A DNA stretch of 64,000 bases from Paramoeba atlantica (lineage: Eukaryota > Discosea). The stretch is taken from NCBI GenBank assembly GCA_977017575.1, contig CDRNVI010000157.1:1-64000 (forward strand). The letters run 5' to 3'. Positions 37,232 to 47,420 of the stretch are shown piece by piece. Every line of letters starts with the position of its first letter. Within the stretch, counting starts at the first letter, position 1. The position numbers and the translations under genes are program-made. The notes under the pieces were generated by a model that saw nothing but the letters and a program-made list of their open reading frames with translations, was not told the origin of the DNA and made no database searches.

Positions 37232-37960
37232 TTATTGATCTACGACTACAAGTTTGGTATTCGAAGAACATCTCAATAATTGAATACTTTTTTTTAATCG
37301 CGGGTGGAGCTTGCTTGCGACTATTGTACCTTCCAGAAGCGGATTTTTATCTAAAGTAAGGGTATCTAGCTTCTCCGGAAGGATTAATAAATCTATCATT
37401 CCTTCGAATTCGTTTCCAGACAAGTATAAAGCTTCCAGAGTGTCCGGGAGTGCCCCGAAATCTAATTTTCCAGTCAAGAAATTATCACTAACGTCAAGAT
37501 GTACCAGATCGACGGGCAACTGTGTAAGGCATATATCACCAGACAATTCGTTTGTTTCCATCCATGCGCCGGTAGAAAGCTTCGGGAGTCTTGTCAGATC
37601 CGGATTGCCTGTAAATTTGTTTCCTCCCAGAAAGAAATGCCTTAACTTTACTAATGGGAAAAGGTCACATGGGACGTTTTCCCCTGATATGCTGTTGTAT
37701 TCAATATCGAACGTCTCAACGGACATTAAAATACATGCAAACTTCATGGATCCACTCAACTTTTGACGGCTCCACCTTATTTCAGTAACTTTCTCCTCTG
37801 AATTACACTTGATGCCTTTCCATTTGCAAGCAGAAATGTCAGAATTCCAGCTCTCATGACGAGTGTGCAAACCACTAATGAGCCGCTCAAGATCCATTTC
37901 TTGTGGTAAATTCAATGCACCAACCTTCGACGGGAGCGTGGATGGCGCTTGGGAATCCAT
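37232..37960 (-). CDS. LRR protein, 242 aa (LRR-7)
   Basis: From the ATG of MDSQAPSTLPSKVGALNLPQ, the same start as LRR-11. The cap LPQEMDLERLISGL and NSDISACKWKGIKC is distinctive of this pair (M in place of Y, ISAC in place of TPAC). About six repeats follow: LSGDICLTQLPVDLVHLDVS, LTGKLDFGALPDTLEALYLS, FEGMIDLLILPEKLDTLTLD. The tail HPRLKKSIQLLRCSSNTKLV has a short extra segment relative to LRR-11. No signal peptide is visible, so it is likely cytosolic unless an upstream exon exists. Intact. Confidence 0.87.
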   Translation of the reverse strand: MDSQAPSTLPSKVGALNLPQEMDLERLISGLHTRHESWNSDISACKWKGIKCNSEEKVTEIRWSRQKLSGSMKFACILMSVETFDIEYNSISGENVPCDLFPLVKLRHFFLGGNKFTGNPDLTRLPKLSTGAWMETNELSGDICLTQLPVDLVHLDVSDNFLTGKLDFGALPDTLEALYLSGNEFEGMIDLLILPEKLDTLTLDKNPLLEGTIVASKLHPRLKKSIQLLRCSSNTKLVVVDQ

Positions 37961-38033
37961 TGCACATAAATTAGATAAAATATTCAAGGTATTAATTTGC
38001 TTTAATGGGTATTAAAGTTATGCAGGGGGAATC

Positions 38034-38420
38034 AGCTCATATGCAGGGGGGATCAGCTAATGCTGGGGAATCTAAATTTCGTAAAACTTGGCCTACAAAA
38101 TTAACGGGGTTCCGGTTTAGCATACCTGTGACCTGTACCATACCGGGGGGTATGGTATCGACCCAGGGCCGATAGCATACCCCCAACCCCTATGGCAACA
38201 TATGTTGTGTCAACAAAGGTCGTGTTAATCCCAGAAATTAACACGATTCTTTTTTGACACAACATAATTTCTTCCCTGTAATCAGACTTTCAAATGTACG
38301 CATTTGGGATTTTGTTGTTCCGTTTCTTAACGCGCAAACTCTTTGTGTTGAGATCTATAACATGCTACAAAAATTAGCTCAAACGAGCGAAGCATTGAGA
38401 TTTTGGAGGGAGTGCCTTAT
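38034..38420. repeat. Mixed transposon ends and a long hairpin
   Basis: GGGGGGATCAGCTAATGCTG at about 38059 matches the Tc1-like element at 21727. CCATACCGGGGGGTATGG (38137-38154) is a palindrome. A foldback at 38201-38265 pairs TATGTTGTGTCAA with TTGACACAACATA, and inside it CGTGTTAAT with ATTAACACG. The words CTTTGTGTTGAGATCTATA and AAATTAGCTCAAACG at 38340-38390 match the inner end of the element at 42867. Confidence 0.65.
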
Positions 38421-38545
38421 TTTGCTCAGGGGTTTATGTAAATTGTCCTATGTAAAGAATGGGGGATTACTGATACAAGCTCATAAAGTTGTTGAGGTTT
38501 ATGAAGCTGTGACAATCAAAGCTTGGGCAATATATTTTTTGTATC

Positions 38546-39106
38546 TTACTTCTGAATCCAATCAGCCGGAATGCCCCACCAAACAGTTTTAGGTTGAATG
38601 CCTTCCGGAATTGATCCTTGGAGATTTGTATTCCCCGTTATATCGAATCCAGTAATTTTTGAATCCTTCAGAAAAGAAAGATCAACAAAGCCAGTGAACT
38701 GATTTCGAGAGATGTTCAAAATTAGCATGGTAGGCGGCAGGTCCTCAAGGTGAAGCTCACCTGTAAACCTGTTGCCTTGGAGCCACATTCTTTCAAGTAC
38801 AGGAGGAAGCAACGCGAAACTTACGCACCCGCTCAATTGGTTGCCGCTCAGTTCGAGGTATGTTACAGAACGTGGTATCGAACCCCAGTGCAATGTACCG
38901 GACAGCCCTCGACCACTCCAAGCAATGCGGCTAACTTCACCCTGCTCACTACACGTCACACCAATCCACTCACATGCTGGTGTAGTCGTATTCCATGACT
39001 CATGCAGATGTTGAACATCACTAATAAACTTTGTGAGTTCGTATTCCGGAGGGAGAAACATGCCCCTGACCTTACCTACACGTGTTGTGCTCTTAGGAAT
39101 ATTCAT
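38546..39106 (-). CDS. LRR protein, 186 aa (LRR-8)
   Basis: Starts at an ATG (MNIPKSTTRVGKVRGMFLPP). The cap LPPEYELTKFISDV and NTTTPACEWIGVTC is followed by only about four and a half repeats (LSGTLHWGSIPRSVTYLELS, FTGELHLEDLPPTMLILNIS), then ITGNTNLQGSIPEGIQPKTV and WWGIPADWIQK. It is the shortest intact member. Its ending resembles the C-terminal cap of LRR-5, LRR-9 and LRR-10 in position, so repeats may have been lost from the middle. It is 340 bp from LRR-9, same strand. Confidence 0.85.
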   Translation of the reverse strand: MNIPKSTTRVGKVRGMFLPPEYELTKFISDVQHLHESWNTTTPACEWIGVTCSEQGEVSRIAWSGRGLSGTLHWGSIPRSVTYLELSGNQLSGCVSFALLPPVLERMWLQGNRFTGELHLEDLPPTMLILNISRNQFTGFVDLSFLKDSKITGFDITGNTNLQGSIPEGIQPKTVWWGIPADWIQK

Positions 39107-39448
39107 GACTTTGTAAATCGAATGTAGCCGTAATAAAAATCGAACATAGCGTATAAAAACAAACTAATGGATCTCAACAGAGAGAATGCACAATGCATTG
39201 AATTATAAGGTTCGTACACTACCGGCTCCCGTTTAAGCACACCCGGGAAGACCCCTTTTAAGCGCACACTGAGCTAAGGTGTAGTTGTTTTTATGTAGGC
39301 GCACTTTTCAACAACAAAAAACGAGGTGCGCAAAAACGGGTGGGGACAGCAATTATCACCCGTTCTTTTGAAAGAATAACTCAGCATTTGAATACAACTT
39401 CTTTAGTACAACTACATTACAACTAGGTATGTACAACTTCACGCAACA

Positions 39449-40228
39449 CTACACCGTTAATAGTGTGATATTAGTGCCGAAAATCATGAATCCGAGGCGC
39501 AGGTTTTTAGGAAGATGGTGTTCCTCTATCTCGCCGCACAACTTAGCGTTCGATGACAAATCGAGGTCCTCTAACGTACCCGGAAGGCTTTTTAAATTAA
39601 CGTTTCCGGAAAATTTATTATCGTGAAGACGCAGAATATTCAGATTTGGGAGTGCACTGAAACAAAGTTCACCTGATAATTGATTCCTGTCAAGACAGAG
39701 ACTGGTTAACCCTAAGGGTAATTTAATTAAACAAACTTCTCCTGTAAATTGGTTACCTGAAAGCATCAAAGTCTTCAAATTCAGCGGGAGAGCGGTCAAG
39801 TCCAATGGCCCGCTAAATTTATTATTCCGAAGACTGAAAGTGCGCAAAGTGGAGGGAAGAGTACCCAGTGGTACTTCCCCAGAAAGTTGGTTATTATAGA
39901 CATAAAAGTTGTATAATGTTTTGGGAAGGTAATCAAACGTGAACGAACCTGTCAGTTTTTTCGTGATCCAATTTATGGCCAATATCTCATCATCTTTGTT
40001 ACAGGACACGCCATCCCACTCACAAGCCGGGGTTGATGTACTCCACGAGGGATGCGTATTTTCAATTTCATGTATAAGTCGCTTAAGACTATATTCTTGT
40101 GGAAGATTAGTTGTGCTCACTTTAGCTGCACGTCGCGTCATGCGTGGGTCTTCAATATCCGCAACAGAAACCGTGTGCAACATCAGAGAAAAACGTTTAA
40201 TTTCTTTATCTAGAAATTTCATGGACAT
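39449..40228 (-). CDS. LRR protein, 259 aa (LRR-9)
   Basis: ATG start MSMKFLDKEIKRFSLMLHTV; the later ATG (MLHTVSVADIEDP) aligns better with LRR-5 and LRR-10 and may be the true start. The cap LPQEYSLKRLIHEI and STSTPACEWDGVSC is canonical. About seven regular repeats follow, such as LSGEVPLGTLPSTLRTFSLR and FSGPLDLTALPLNLKTLMLS. The tail CGEIEEHHLPKNLRLGF and TNITLLTV is the subfamily signature. The LRR remnant at 51660-51810 is closest to this tail. Intact. Confidence 0.88.
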   Translation of the reverse strand: MSMKFLDKEIKRFSLMLHTVSVADIEDPRMTRRAAKVSTTNLPQEYSLKRLIHEIENTHPSWSTSTPACEWDGVSCNKDDEILAINWITKKLTGSFTFDYLPKTLYNFYVYNNQLSGEVPLGTLPSTLRTFSLRNNKFSGPLDLTALPLNLKTLMLSGNQFTGEVCLIKLPLGLTSLCLDRNQLSGELCFSALPNLNILRLHDNKFSGNVNLKSLPGTLEDLDLSSNAKLCGEIEEHHLPKNLRLGFMIFGTNITLLTV

Positions 40229-40279
40229 TTTACTTTTGATGCATTGAAATTCGAAGGTGTTCTCTCCCTCTCATTAATT

Positions 40280-40790
40280 TTTAGTGCGGTGGTTGTATAA
40301 CTACCGCTCTACCCCCGATTATTGAAAAAAAAATGAACAAAAACAGTGAAAATATAAAGAGAAACACACAAATATAATAGAAGAAAAAAATATAAGAGTG
40401 GGCTCCGGTGGTCCAAAACTGAAAAAAAAAATGAAAAAAATGGGGGGTCCAGGGGGGGGTCCAGGGGGGGTCCAGGGGGGGGTCCAGGGGGGGTCCAGGG
40501 GGGGGGCATACGTCGCGAAATATTTTTTCGAATTTTTTACTTTTCAAAATCGAGCGCAGGGAAGTGGTAGAGTATGCCGCGGCGATATTTTTCGACCCCC
40601 GCCCATGGGGGTACCCCCCCTGGTACGCGCAGGAGGGGTCTGACAAGGTCAAAAATTCCGAAATTTTTGGGGTGACCAAAAACAAATTGACCCAAAAAAA
40701 GTAAAAATATTATTTTTCAAGAACCCTAAAACGTGTTTTAGGAGTTTGGAACCCCAGCTACCATTCTACGACATTTGTTTCGTCATATTC
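40280..40790 (+). repeat. R1 repeat copy
   Basis: Opens TGCGGTGGTTGTATAACTAC (GCGGTGGTT pairs with AACTACCGC around a GTAT loop), then AATATAAAGAGAAACAC, GGGCTCCGGTGGTCC, six GGGGGTCCA units, and a diverged internal part ending near GGGGTGACCAAAAAC. It lies immediately upstream of LRR-9. Confidence 0.85.
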
Positions 40791-40799
40791 GCCTCCTAT

Positions 40800-41325
40800 C
40801 CCTACTGGTACACAACACCTGTTGCCTGGGAGCCTAACATATGAATTTCGTGGAACCAAGCGCGTCAAGATATGTACAACTGGAAAAGAGCGTAACATCA
40901 CAACTTGTTGGATGTGGTGTCGTTCTTCGAAAAATTGTGATGACACCTGGTCGCACCTGATGAACCCACCTCACCTGATTTGGAGCACGCAATCAGAAGT
41001 TGGACCCATTGCACAAGAAACCAAGCGAGCCAGCGTGAAATATAAATGTACCAGCACTACGTCGAAATCTGGTTGGACGACTGGCGTAACATTTTTACAG
41101 TGGGCCAAATTTGAGTTTTGCGACCGATCAAAGTACCCACCTTACAAGACTTTGTTTGTCCTAGATCTTTACGCAGCACATCGCACTAAGGAACTTCTTC
41201 TATACTTGAAGGAAATGCATATCGATATTTTGTTTATTCCTGGCGGATGTACCCCATTAGTACAACTTATGGACACAAGCGTTAACAAAACTTTTAAGAA
41301 AAACTATATGGACAAGTGCAGCACG
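40800..41325 (+). pseudogene. pogo-like DDE_1 transposase fragment
   Basis: An open frame without an ATG at its head reads TTCWMWCRSSKNCDDTWSHL, WTTGVTFLQWAKFEFCDRSK, TLFVLDLYAAHRTKELLLYL (second catalytic Asp) and FIPGGCTPLVQLMDTSVNKT (third Asp). The first catalytic region and the HTH are missing. After KTFKKNYMDK the frame runs into a repeat of GTGCAGCACGCA and stops. It is truncated at the left by the R1 copy. Confidence 0.75.
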
Positions 41326-41597
41326 CAAGTGCAGCACAAAAACTATATGGCGTGCAGCACGCAGCTTTAAGGGACCGGAACGCATGCTAATTACTACGTT
41401 GTATGCTTCATTAAAGATCAGAAACTGTTTTATTAAAAATGATAGCTGTATTATAATAAAGCAGAATAAATCTAAAGTGTATTTTCTGTTTATATTGTTT
41501 TTCCCTTGTAAACAACATTTGTATTCATATACAATGTATTTAATCTATTGGTACGTGGGCTCATGTTATCTCTATCGTTCACGGTATATTCGGAAAG

Positions 41598-41740
41598 CTG
41601 CTCAAACGATAGTTACCGTTTCTGTAAAAATCCCAACTTCCTCTGAAAGTTGGGCACAAAACCGAAATGGGGAAGTAAGGTCGGGACCTCCTCGTGGTCT
41701 TCCCTGGCACTGCCATCTCGCTGATGGCACTGAAGCCGAC
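41598..41740 (+). repeat. Segment shared with 61299-61415
   Basis: GTTACCGTTTCTGTAAA, TCCTCTGAAAGTTGGGCAC, then GGAAGTAAGGTCGGGACCTC and CGTGGTCTTCCCTGGC. The copy at 61299 has the same order with substitutions. At 61102 it is the end of a small ORF, so it may be coding or a downstream region of one family. Confidence 0.55.
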
Positions 41741-41834
41741 CTAATAAGTTCGAAAAAGGGTTTTTTCATTTATACGGATGTATACAAAAATGTGTCATAC
41801 AATTCCTCTTGATGCTACGTGACTTGTCCTACCA

Positions 41835-42115
41835 CGCGACTTATCCGCCTTTTCCGCTTTTTTGGCCTTTTCGTCGGGACAAGTGAGGGGGGGGTGACGG
41901 TACGCGGGGGGGTCACCCCCGGGTAGGGGGGTAGAAAATGCGCGCCAACACCCCGGCTACCCCTTCTGAGGGTTTTTTTCGAAAAATAGTTTTTTTTACA
42001 AAAATTCGTGCGGTATGCGCCCCATAGACCCCCCCATGGACCGGTCATTTTTTTCAATTTTTTTTTCAATTTTGGACCACCGGAGCCCCCTTTTATATTT
42101 TTTTCTTCTAAGTAA
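41835..42115 (-). repeat. R1 segment, inverted
   Basis: Runs opposite to the neighbouring R1 segment at 42116: CCCCGGCTACCCCTTCTGAG, TTCGTGCGGTATGCG, TTTGGACCACCGGAGCCCCC. The two segments meet at about 42115, giving a head-to-head pair. Confidence 0.75.
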
Positions 42116-42450
42116 TAAACCCCCAGAAGGGGTAGCCGAGGCATTGGCGCACATTTTCCACCCCTGTACTCGGGGACGACTCCCCCTGGTATCAACAGGC
42201 CGGGGCCACCAAGTTCGGTTTTTTCTGAAAAAAACTCAACTTGGCGAAAAATACAGCTTAAAAAATCGTTCTTCAAAATAGTTACACCTATTGCATTTTG
42301 AGAGTTTGGGTCCTATCCTAGCTTTCTAGACCGTTGTTTTCACAAGATATCCCTTCTTGAAGCCGTGACATGCCTCCCAAAATGACGCCCCAAAAAATCG
42401 GTGTCCTGGCAAAACTCGGCAAAACTTAACAGGTTTCAACCCTCTAAGTT
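42116..42450 (+). repeat. R1 internal segment
   Basis: GGGGTAGCCGAGGCATTGGC, CACCAAGTTCGGTTTTTTC, CTCAACTTGGCGAAAAA, GGTGTCCTGGCAAAAC. Closest to 12885-13245. After it (about 42487-42655) a frame of about 56 codons (HGVVVSLPLGKHVLIVYEVS) is open but not recognised. Confidence 0.78.
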
Positions 42451-42866
42451 TCGATTTTGTTTTTGCCTTCTACTTCAAGTAACTAGGCTCCTGTGATGCC
42501 GAAAATCAAGGATGGCGATATGCTCATGGAGTGGTGGTTTCTTTGCCACTCGGAAAACATGTTTTGATTGTGTATGAGGTATCAGAAGGCAAACGAACCC
42601 TACGGTTTCAAGCAGATAAAAAAGTCCGCCGAACAATCCCACTCTGTCCTAATGGAATATGTACAATGTAAGGCATTGGAGATGTAAAGGCATGGAGACT
42701 GGAAATAGGCGGTGGGCAATTCGTCTCACAAAGAAGCATATATTGCCTTCAAAGACATTAGAAAGTTACATGAGCAACATATCGGGAGCAAACGCGCGCT
42801 TGCCCAAACACATGTAGTCGAACCTGTCGTGATTGTCGAACCTGCTTAATTATAATTATAATTATA

Positions 42867-44205
42867 AACCCCGCGTCATGGAAAGTGATCCCCCACTTTT
42901 TTTTCGTACAAATGTCCGTTTGAGCTGATTTTTGTTGCGTTTTGCAGATCTCAACACAAGGACTTTGCGCGTGAAGAAATGAAACAAAAAGAAGCGAATG
43001 CGTATATTTTATTGAGGAATTACCATTTTTTCACTTTTTCGCCTTTCAATCTTATACACTCCTTAAGGCGTGAGTCAAAGCTTAAGACCGTTTTGTCGAT
43101 CACATTTTGAGACAAGCGAGACCACGCTTTGCGTACACATCGGATGAGTGAAGGCTTATCCGATGGGGTCTGTTCGTCCACCGCCCCTTGGACCATAGAC
43201 CAGACGTTTTCTATTGGGGAAAGATCTGGTGAGTTGGGGGGCCAATTTTTCAGAAGTTCACTCATTGCGCTTTCAATGTACTCCTTTGAGGCACGAGCAG
43301 TGTGAGCCGTTGCCCCATCTTGCTGAAAAATACGATTAGGGGGAAAATCTACCTCTTTTAATGTTTCTATGTACGTCTCACTTGTAATAGATGTGTCATT
43401 TTGTAGAATTACCGAGTACCTCCACCCCACCCCTACAGCACCCCAAACTTGGCATCTTGGTGCCCAACGTACTTTTTGACGCGGGGCTGCTTTTTGACCG
43501 CGCCTTTCCCACATTTTTCTTCTGCCATCATTCGTATCAAATATTTTTTCGTCTGTAAAGATGACACGGGAAATATCCATATTGTAATTCAACGCAAATT
43601 GAACTCTTTTTACTTTTCGTCGTTCGGTAAGCCCTTGGCATAGCGGTCGAGCGGCATAACTGTAATCCAGGGATGATAAGTCTCTCTGTACAGTTCTTTT
43701 TGAAACTTGTATATTCTTTTTCTTCAATTGGGCTGCTATGCGCCTTGATGAATTGAGTCTCGGTACTCCAGCGGGGTCAAGAGGGGTTATATCTTCTCAA
43801 TTTTCGTTTTACGAGTTTTCATTATTTTTTTTCGCTCAGGACTCAAAGTGTATACTGGGGTAGTTTTTTTTTCGTTCAAATATTTTTTAACTATCCTTCT
43901 AGAAACGTTGAAATCACGGGCTATCTCTTTTATTGATACTCCTTGTCCGTGCCTCATCTTTAAAAGAACCTTTCCACTAGAAGTCAGCCCCCCTCTTGGG
44001 AGTCGATATGGTGATTTTGGCATTTTTGAAAAAAGGTTGAAAAAATTAAATTTTTTTTTTACTGAATTTTAAAGTTTTAAAATGAGCTAAAAACAGCGGG
44101 AACGTACAGATCTCAAAATTTTGAACGACAACGTGGTATGATAACCCCCCCACGACCCCCTGTGCTAAAAATAAGGGGGGGGTCACTTATTGGTGACGCG
44201 GGGTT
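42867..44205 (-). mobile_element. Tc1/mariner-like element, nearly complete, 1339 bp
   Basis: Ends AACCCCGCGTCATG and inverted TGACGCGGGGTT, with TA on both sides (42865-42866 and 44206-44207). Next come GTGATCCCCCACTTTTTT and inverted GGGGGGGTCACTTA. It carries one transposase interrupted once. The shorter relative at 17257 has the same HTH and tail. Confidence 0.9.
43020..44023 (-). pseudogene. Tc1-type transposase (35-residue D-E spacing), one frame break
   Basis: The first part (44023 to 43787) is MPKSPYRLPRGGLTSSG, with the HTH GVSIKEIARDFNVSRRIVKK. The second part (to 43020) has KNIQVSKRTVQRDLSSLDY, then RVIFTDEKIFDTNDGRRKMW (first Asp), RIFQQDGATAHTARASKEY (second Asp) and NSPDLSPIENVWSMVQ (Glu), ending RLKGEKVKKW. 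I count 35 residues between second Asp and Glu. One frame disruption near 43760-43790 separates the parts; otherwise the reading is clean, so it is recently inactivated or a sequencing error is possible. Confidence 0.88.
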
Positions 44206-44208
44206 TAT

Positions 44209-45117
44209 TATAATTGAGGGTCTGCGGGTCGTGGCACACGAGACCGCGCGAGACCGCGGTTTGGTTTTGGCATGGAGAGACAAAAAAATGCTAGTTTTTG
44301 GATGGAGAGTAGAGCATAATTTGAATAAAAAAGAACTTTCACTTCATATACAGGGGGGGCCACGAAAACTGACTAGCTTCGCATTTTAGCCTCGTGAGGC
44401 CGTTTGAGCTAATTTTTGTTGCAAACGAGAGATCTCGTTCTGAATATCGTGTCTACGCTATTTAGAATACAAAAACTGAAGAAAGCAAGCCTTTCCCATG
44501 GGTCGAAAAACTGAAATTTTTGAGACTTTGCAAATTGAAAAAAGAGCGCAAAATAGCAATTTTTGGCCTTTCGCGGTAGAAACTAAGTCTTAATATCCAG
44601 TATTCCCACCTCCACGCTCACGTAGAGTAGCGAGGCGTGTGGGAAGACTCTGTAACGTGTTCACATACGCCTCGTGACACTCTGCCAACAAGTAGTCCTT
44701 CGCCTTAGGAATAGCAGCTTGCAATTCCGTTCGATTTTTCGGACGAAGATGGGTGTGGATGTACTTATCCATCATAAATGCGTGGAAACACGCATCGGGT
44801 ACTTGCTCAAGGAACACATAAATTATGTGCCCTACGAACCTAGGAAACCGCGGAAGCGAAAGAAGTAAATTGGTTTAGTTTTATTGATCTTTTAATATCA
44901 GTCTTGGTCTGTGTTCAACCTCGCTCTATTTATTCCAATTGAAATTGCGTAGACGAAATTGCGATTGAAATTGCTTAGACGTATACTATAAACGAAAACT
45001 ATTTGACAATCTCTAAAATATCATTATACCCTTTTACGAATATGAGACCGCGCGAGACCGCGCCGAGACCGTGCGAGACCGCGGTTAACGTCACCCGCAG
45101 CCCCTCAATTATATTGT
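44209..45117. mobile_element. Element with GAGACCGCG subterminal repeats, 0.9 kb
   Basis: Left TTGAGGGTCTGCGGGTCGTG then GAGACCGCGCGAGACCGCGG; right has four GAGACC words, then ACGTCACCCGCAGCCCC with TCAA, inverted. It abuts the 42867-44205 element and contains the truncated Tc1 copy at 44351. It is related to the 135-bp unit at 31949-32083, where the word is GAGATC. Confidence 0.65.
44351..44817 (-). pseudogene. Truncated Tc1/mariner copy
   Basis: Follows TA with CAGGGGGGGCCACGAAAAC and shares over 100 bp of end with 15376-16359. The minus-strand frame 44590-44817 keeps the C-terminal tail of the transposase (RTELQAAIPKAKDYLLAECH, ending RERGGGNTGY). The other end and the rest of the gene are missing. 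Confidence 0.8.
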
Positions 45118-45173
45118 AACTTTTATATGTAACTGACAGAATTACGTCGACTATCTTTAGATCAACTACAGTA

Positions 45174-45245
45174 CTAGGATTCGTACATCTTTCTAGTTTT
45201 TACTTGAAATAGGATTCGTACGTCTTTCTAGTTTTTACTTGAAAT
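45174..45245 (+). repeat. Two tandem copies of a 36-bp unit
   Basis: TAGGATTCGTACATCTTTCT and AGTTTTTACTTGAAA, repeated once with one base change. Confidence 0.9.
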
Positions 45246-45408
45246 TGTATGCACACAATCGGACACCTTCCGGTCGGCCACCTGCCGAATATTGTGTCAG
45301 TCCGTAAGAAAGAGAAATTTGTTCCGTTTAGATTCATTTTTTCCCGAAGAAGGCCGCAAATTTGAGCTTTTTAAGTACCACTTTTTGCTTATACGGCTAA
45401 AGAGCGTA

Positions 45409-46202
45409 CATTATCACGCCTTCCTAAACACGCTAGGAACCGGTCCTAAGACGGCGTCGTCCTCATGTACATGAGCGACGAAGTGTGAGGGAGAAGGAAG
45501 TAGAGGTACGTGTGAGGGAGAAAGGATATGCCTTTTTCTTTGCTTTTTGTTATTATATGCTTTTAATTTAATTTAATTTAGTACATGTGAGGGAGAACCA
45601 GAGGGAAGAGGGGTGCTTTAACTAATAATCCACTTGATTTTCATTTCATTAATTATTTTTGCAAATTGTATTTACAATGTTTATTGTCGTATCGTACTTG
45701 TAATTTGGGGGTTGGGATTATTACTATACTATTAATTTTCAGTGATACTTGGATGAGCAGCTTTCATGCGTTTTGGCTTCTAGTATCACTGATCCCCTAC
45801 AGCCGGTCAAGCTGTAGGGTTGCAACTTGTATCTCGTGCATCGTCTGGCATACAATCTTGGAACTGTACGATGACCGTTCAGGTCAATCGGCCCTTCGAT
45901 CCCCTATTGACCGTAGGGTTTGAGAACAGTTCGAGTATCACTGATCCGCCAGTAGGGCGTTTGAAGGGTGCATCGATGGAGGTATGTGCTTGACAGAGAC
46001 CAGAGTAGTGATTCTAGCCCTTTTTCAACTGAATAAGGCAGTCAATCCATGTACACGTACAATGACAAAATGTACATGAAGGAACCAAGCTGTTTCGTCG
46101 GAAAACAAAAGGAAAAAAGGAGAAAAGGTACGCTACGGCACTTGCATGCCTGGCACTGTGCTTGGGAACCGGTTCCTCGGTGCTTAGGAAGGCGTGATAA
46201 TG
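45409..46202. mobile_element. Element with CATTATCACGCCTTCC ends, 0.8 kb
   Basis: Inverted ends of about 40 bp: CATTATCACGCCTTCCTAA then GGAACCGGT on both sides. Inside (45740-45990) are short hairpin-like pieces following TATCACTGATC, such as CTACAGCCGGTCAAGCTGTAG, and repeated GTAGGGTTTGA-like words. No gene. It ends 6 bp before the element at 46209. Confidence 0.6.
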
Positions 46203-46208
46203 AGGTCG

Positions 46209-47133
46209 TTGCCCCACTGGCCAGAATACCTGTCCAGTAAGGTCAACGACCCATTATCTCAGCGCACGAAACGCGCCAATGCTTGCCTGGCACCGTGACT
46301 GCATGCAGAAAAAAAACTAACTTTTTACACTACCTTTGACGTAGTGAAGCTTTTTGTGACTCGGCTGTGTGTCATGAACCGACGCTTTTGGGGCTCAGCG
46401 TCTCAGTGACGATTTCCACTACTTGTTGCGCAGTGAGGTCTTTCGGACTTCGTTGTTTCCCGGATTTTATGATCCGAGACCTTTATGGCTCAGCGTCTGA
46501 GTGACGCGTTTTCACTACGTGTTGCGTAGTGGGAGGTTTTACACTCTGTTGTTCTTCTGGATTTTATGATTCGAAGCCTTTGCGGCTCAGCGTCTGAGTG
46601 ACGCTTTCCACTACGTGGTGTGTAGTGAGGTCCTTTGGACTCTTTTGCTTTACGGATATTTTGGTCCGTGGAATTTATGATATTTGTTCGGCTGCCATTG
46701 ACTTTAGATTACCCACAGCACACAGAAAAAAAAACATAGCATTAGTATGTTTTTTGAATTAATAAGAACTTTTGAATAAGTTGCATAAGAATAATAGACT
46801 GTTTTGTCGGATGTAATACATGCATATATCGCCAAAAATAAGGTACGCATAACATAATATACCTTTTAAAGAGAAGATCATTTTCATCTGTATTTAATTT
46901 TCGCGACTACAAACCAGCCTTCTCGACGCACTTCGGTGCTGCCGGGAAGATCACTCGCTTGTAGGTGCGGCCCCATGGCTAATTTACTATTGCCAAATGG
47001 GATGAACCTGGTGTCAGTGACTTCATTTTTTTTCTGCATGCAGTCACGGTGCCAGGCAAGCATTGGCGCGTTTCGTGCGCTGAGATAATGGGTCGCTGAC
47101 CTTACTGGACAGGTATCCTGGCCAGTGGGGCAA
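46209..47133. mobile_element. Long-TIR element with structured tandem repeats, 925 bp
   Basis: Terminal inverted repeats of about 107 bp differ at only two positions (TTGCCCCACTGGCCAG to GACTGCATGCAGAAAAAAA). No target duplication is clear. The interior has three tandem units (46392-46680) and, at about 46935-46985, a stretch with GACGCACTTCGGTGC. It has no ORF. Long near-identical arms suit a MULE-like or foldback element; the low divergence indicates recent movement or gene conversion. Confidence 0.8.
46392..46680 (+). repeat. Three tandem 96-bp units with conserved hairpins
   Basis: Units start GGCTCAGCGTCT at 46392, 46487 and 46584. Each holds a hairpin of the form CACTACG-loop-CGTAGTG (unit 2), a GGTC-loop-GGACT stem (units 1 and 3), and a CGGAT-loop-ATCCG stem. 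In unit 3 the last stem is CGGAT with GTCCG, so pairing is kept through a G-T pair. This suggests selection on folding, as RNA or as extruded DNA. Confidence 0.75.
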
Positions 47134-47420
47134 AGAGAGCAGCGTCACACGGGATACTCTCGAAGGCGAATTCCATTGCTTGATTGGCGATTCAGGACGG
47201 CAAGTCCAAGAAGTTTACCGGAAGGCTAGTAGAATTTCTAAAAGTACAAGTACATCCGTTTGTTTCGTCAGGCCATCAATCGTATTCATTTTTCAGACTC
47301 TTCACGTGATGACTTGAAAGCTGCAGATTGCTCCGTGGTGGGAGGATAGAAATCATGTATTAAAAACACTGACTTCAAAAGAAAGGAAAAGTTATTGAAG
47401 TACTAAAAATCATAAGAAAC
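47134..47420. other. Gap without a recognised gene
   Basis: No domain or repeat seen. It probably includes the 5' flank of the Merlin-like element, whose ends I could not define. Confidence 0.4.
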
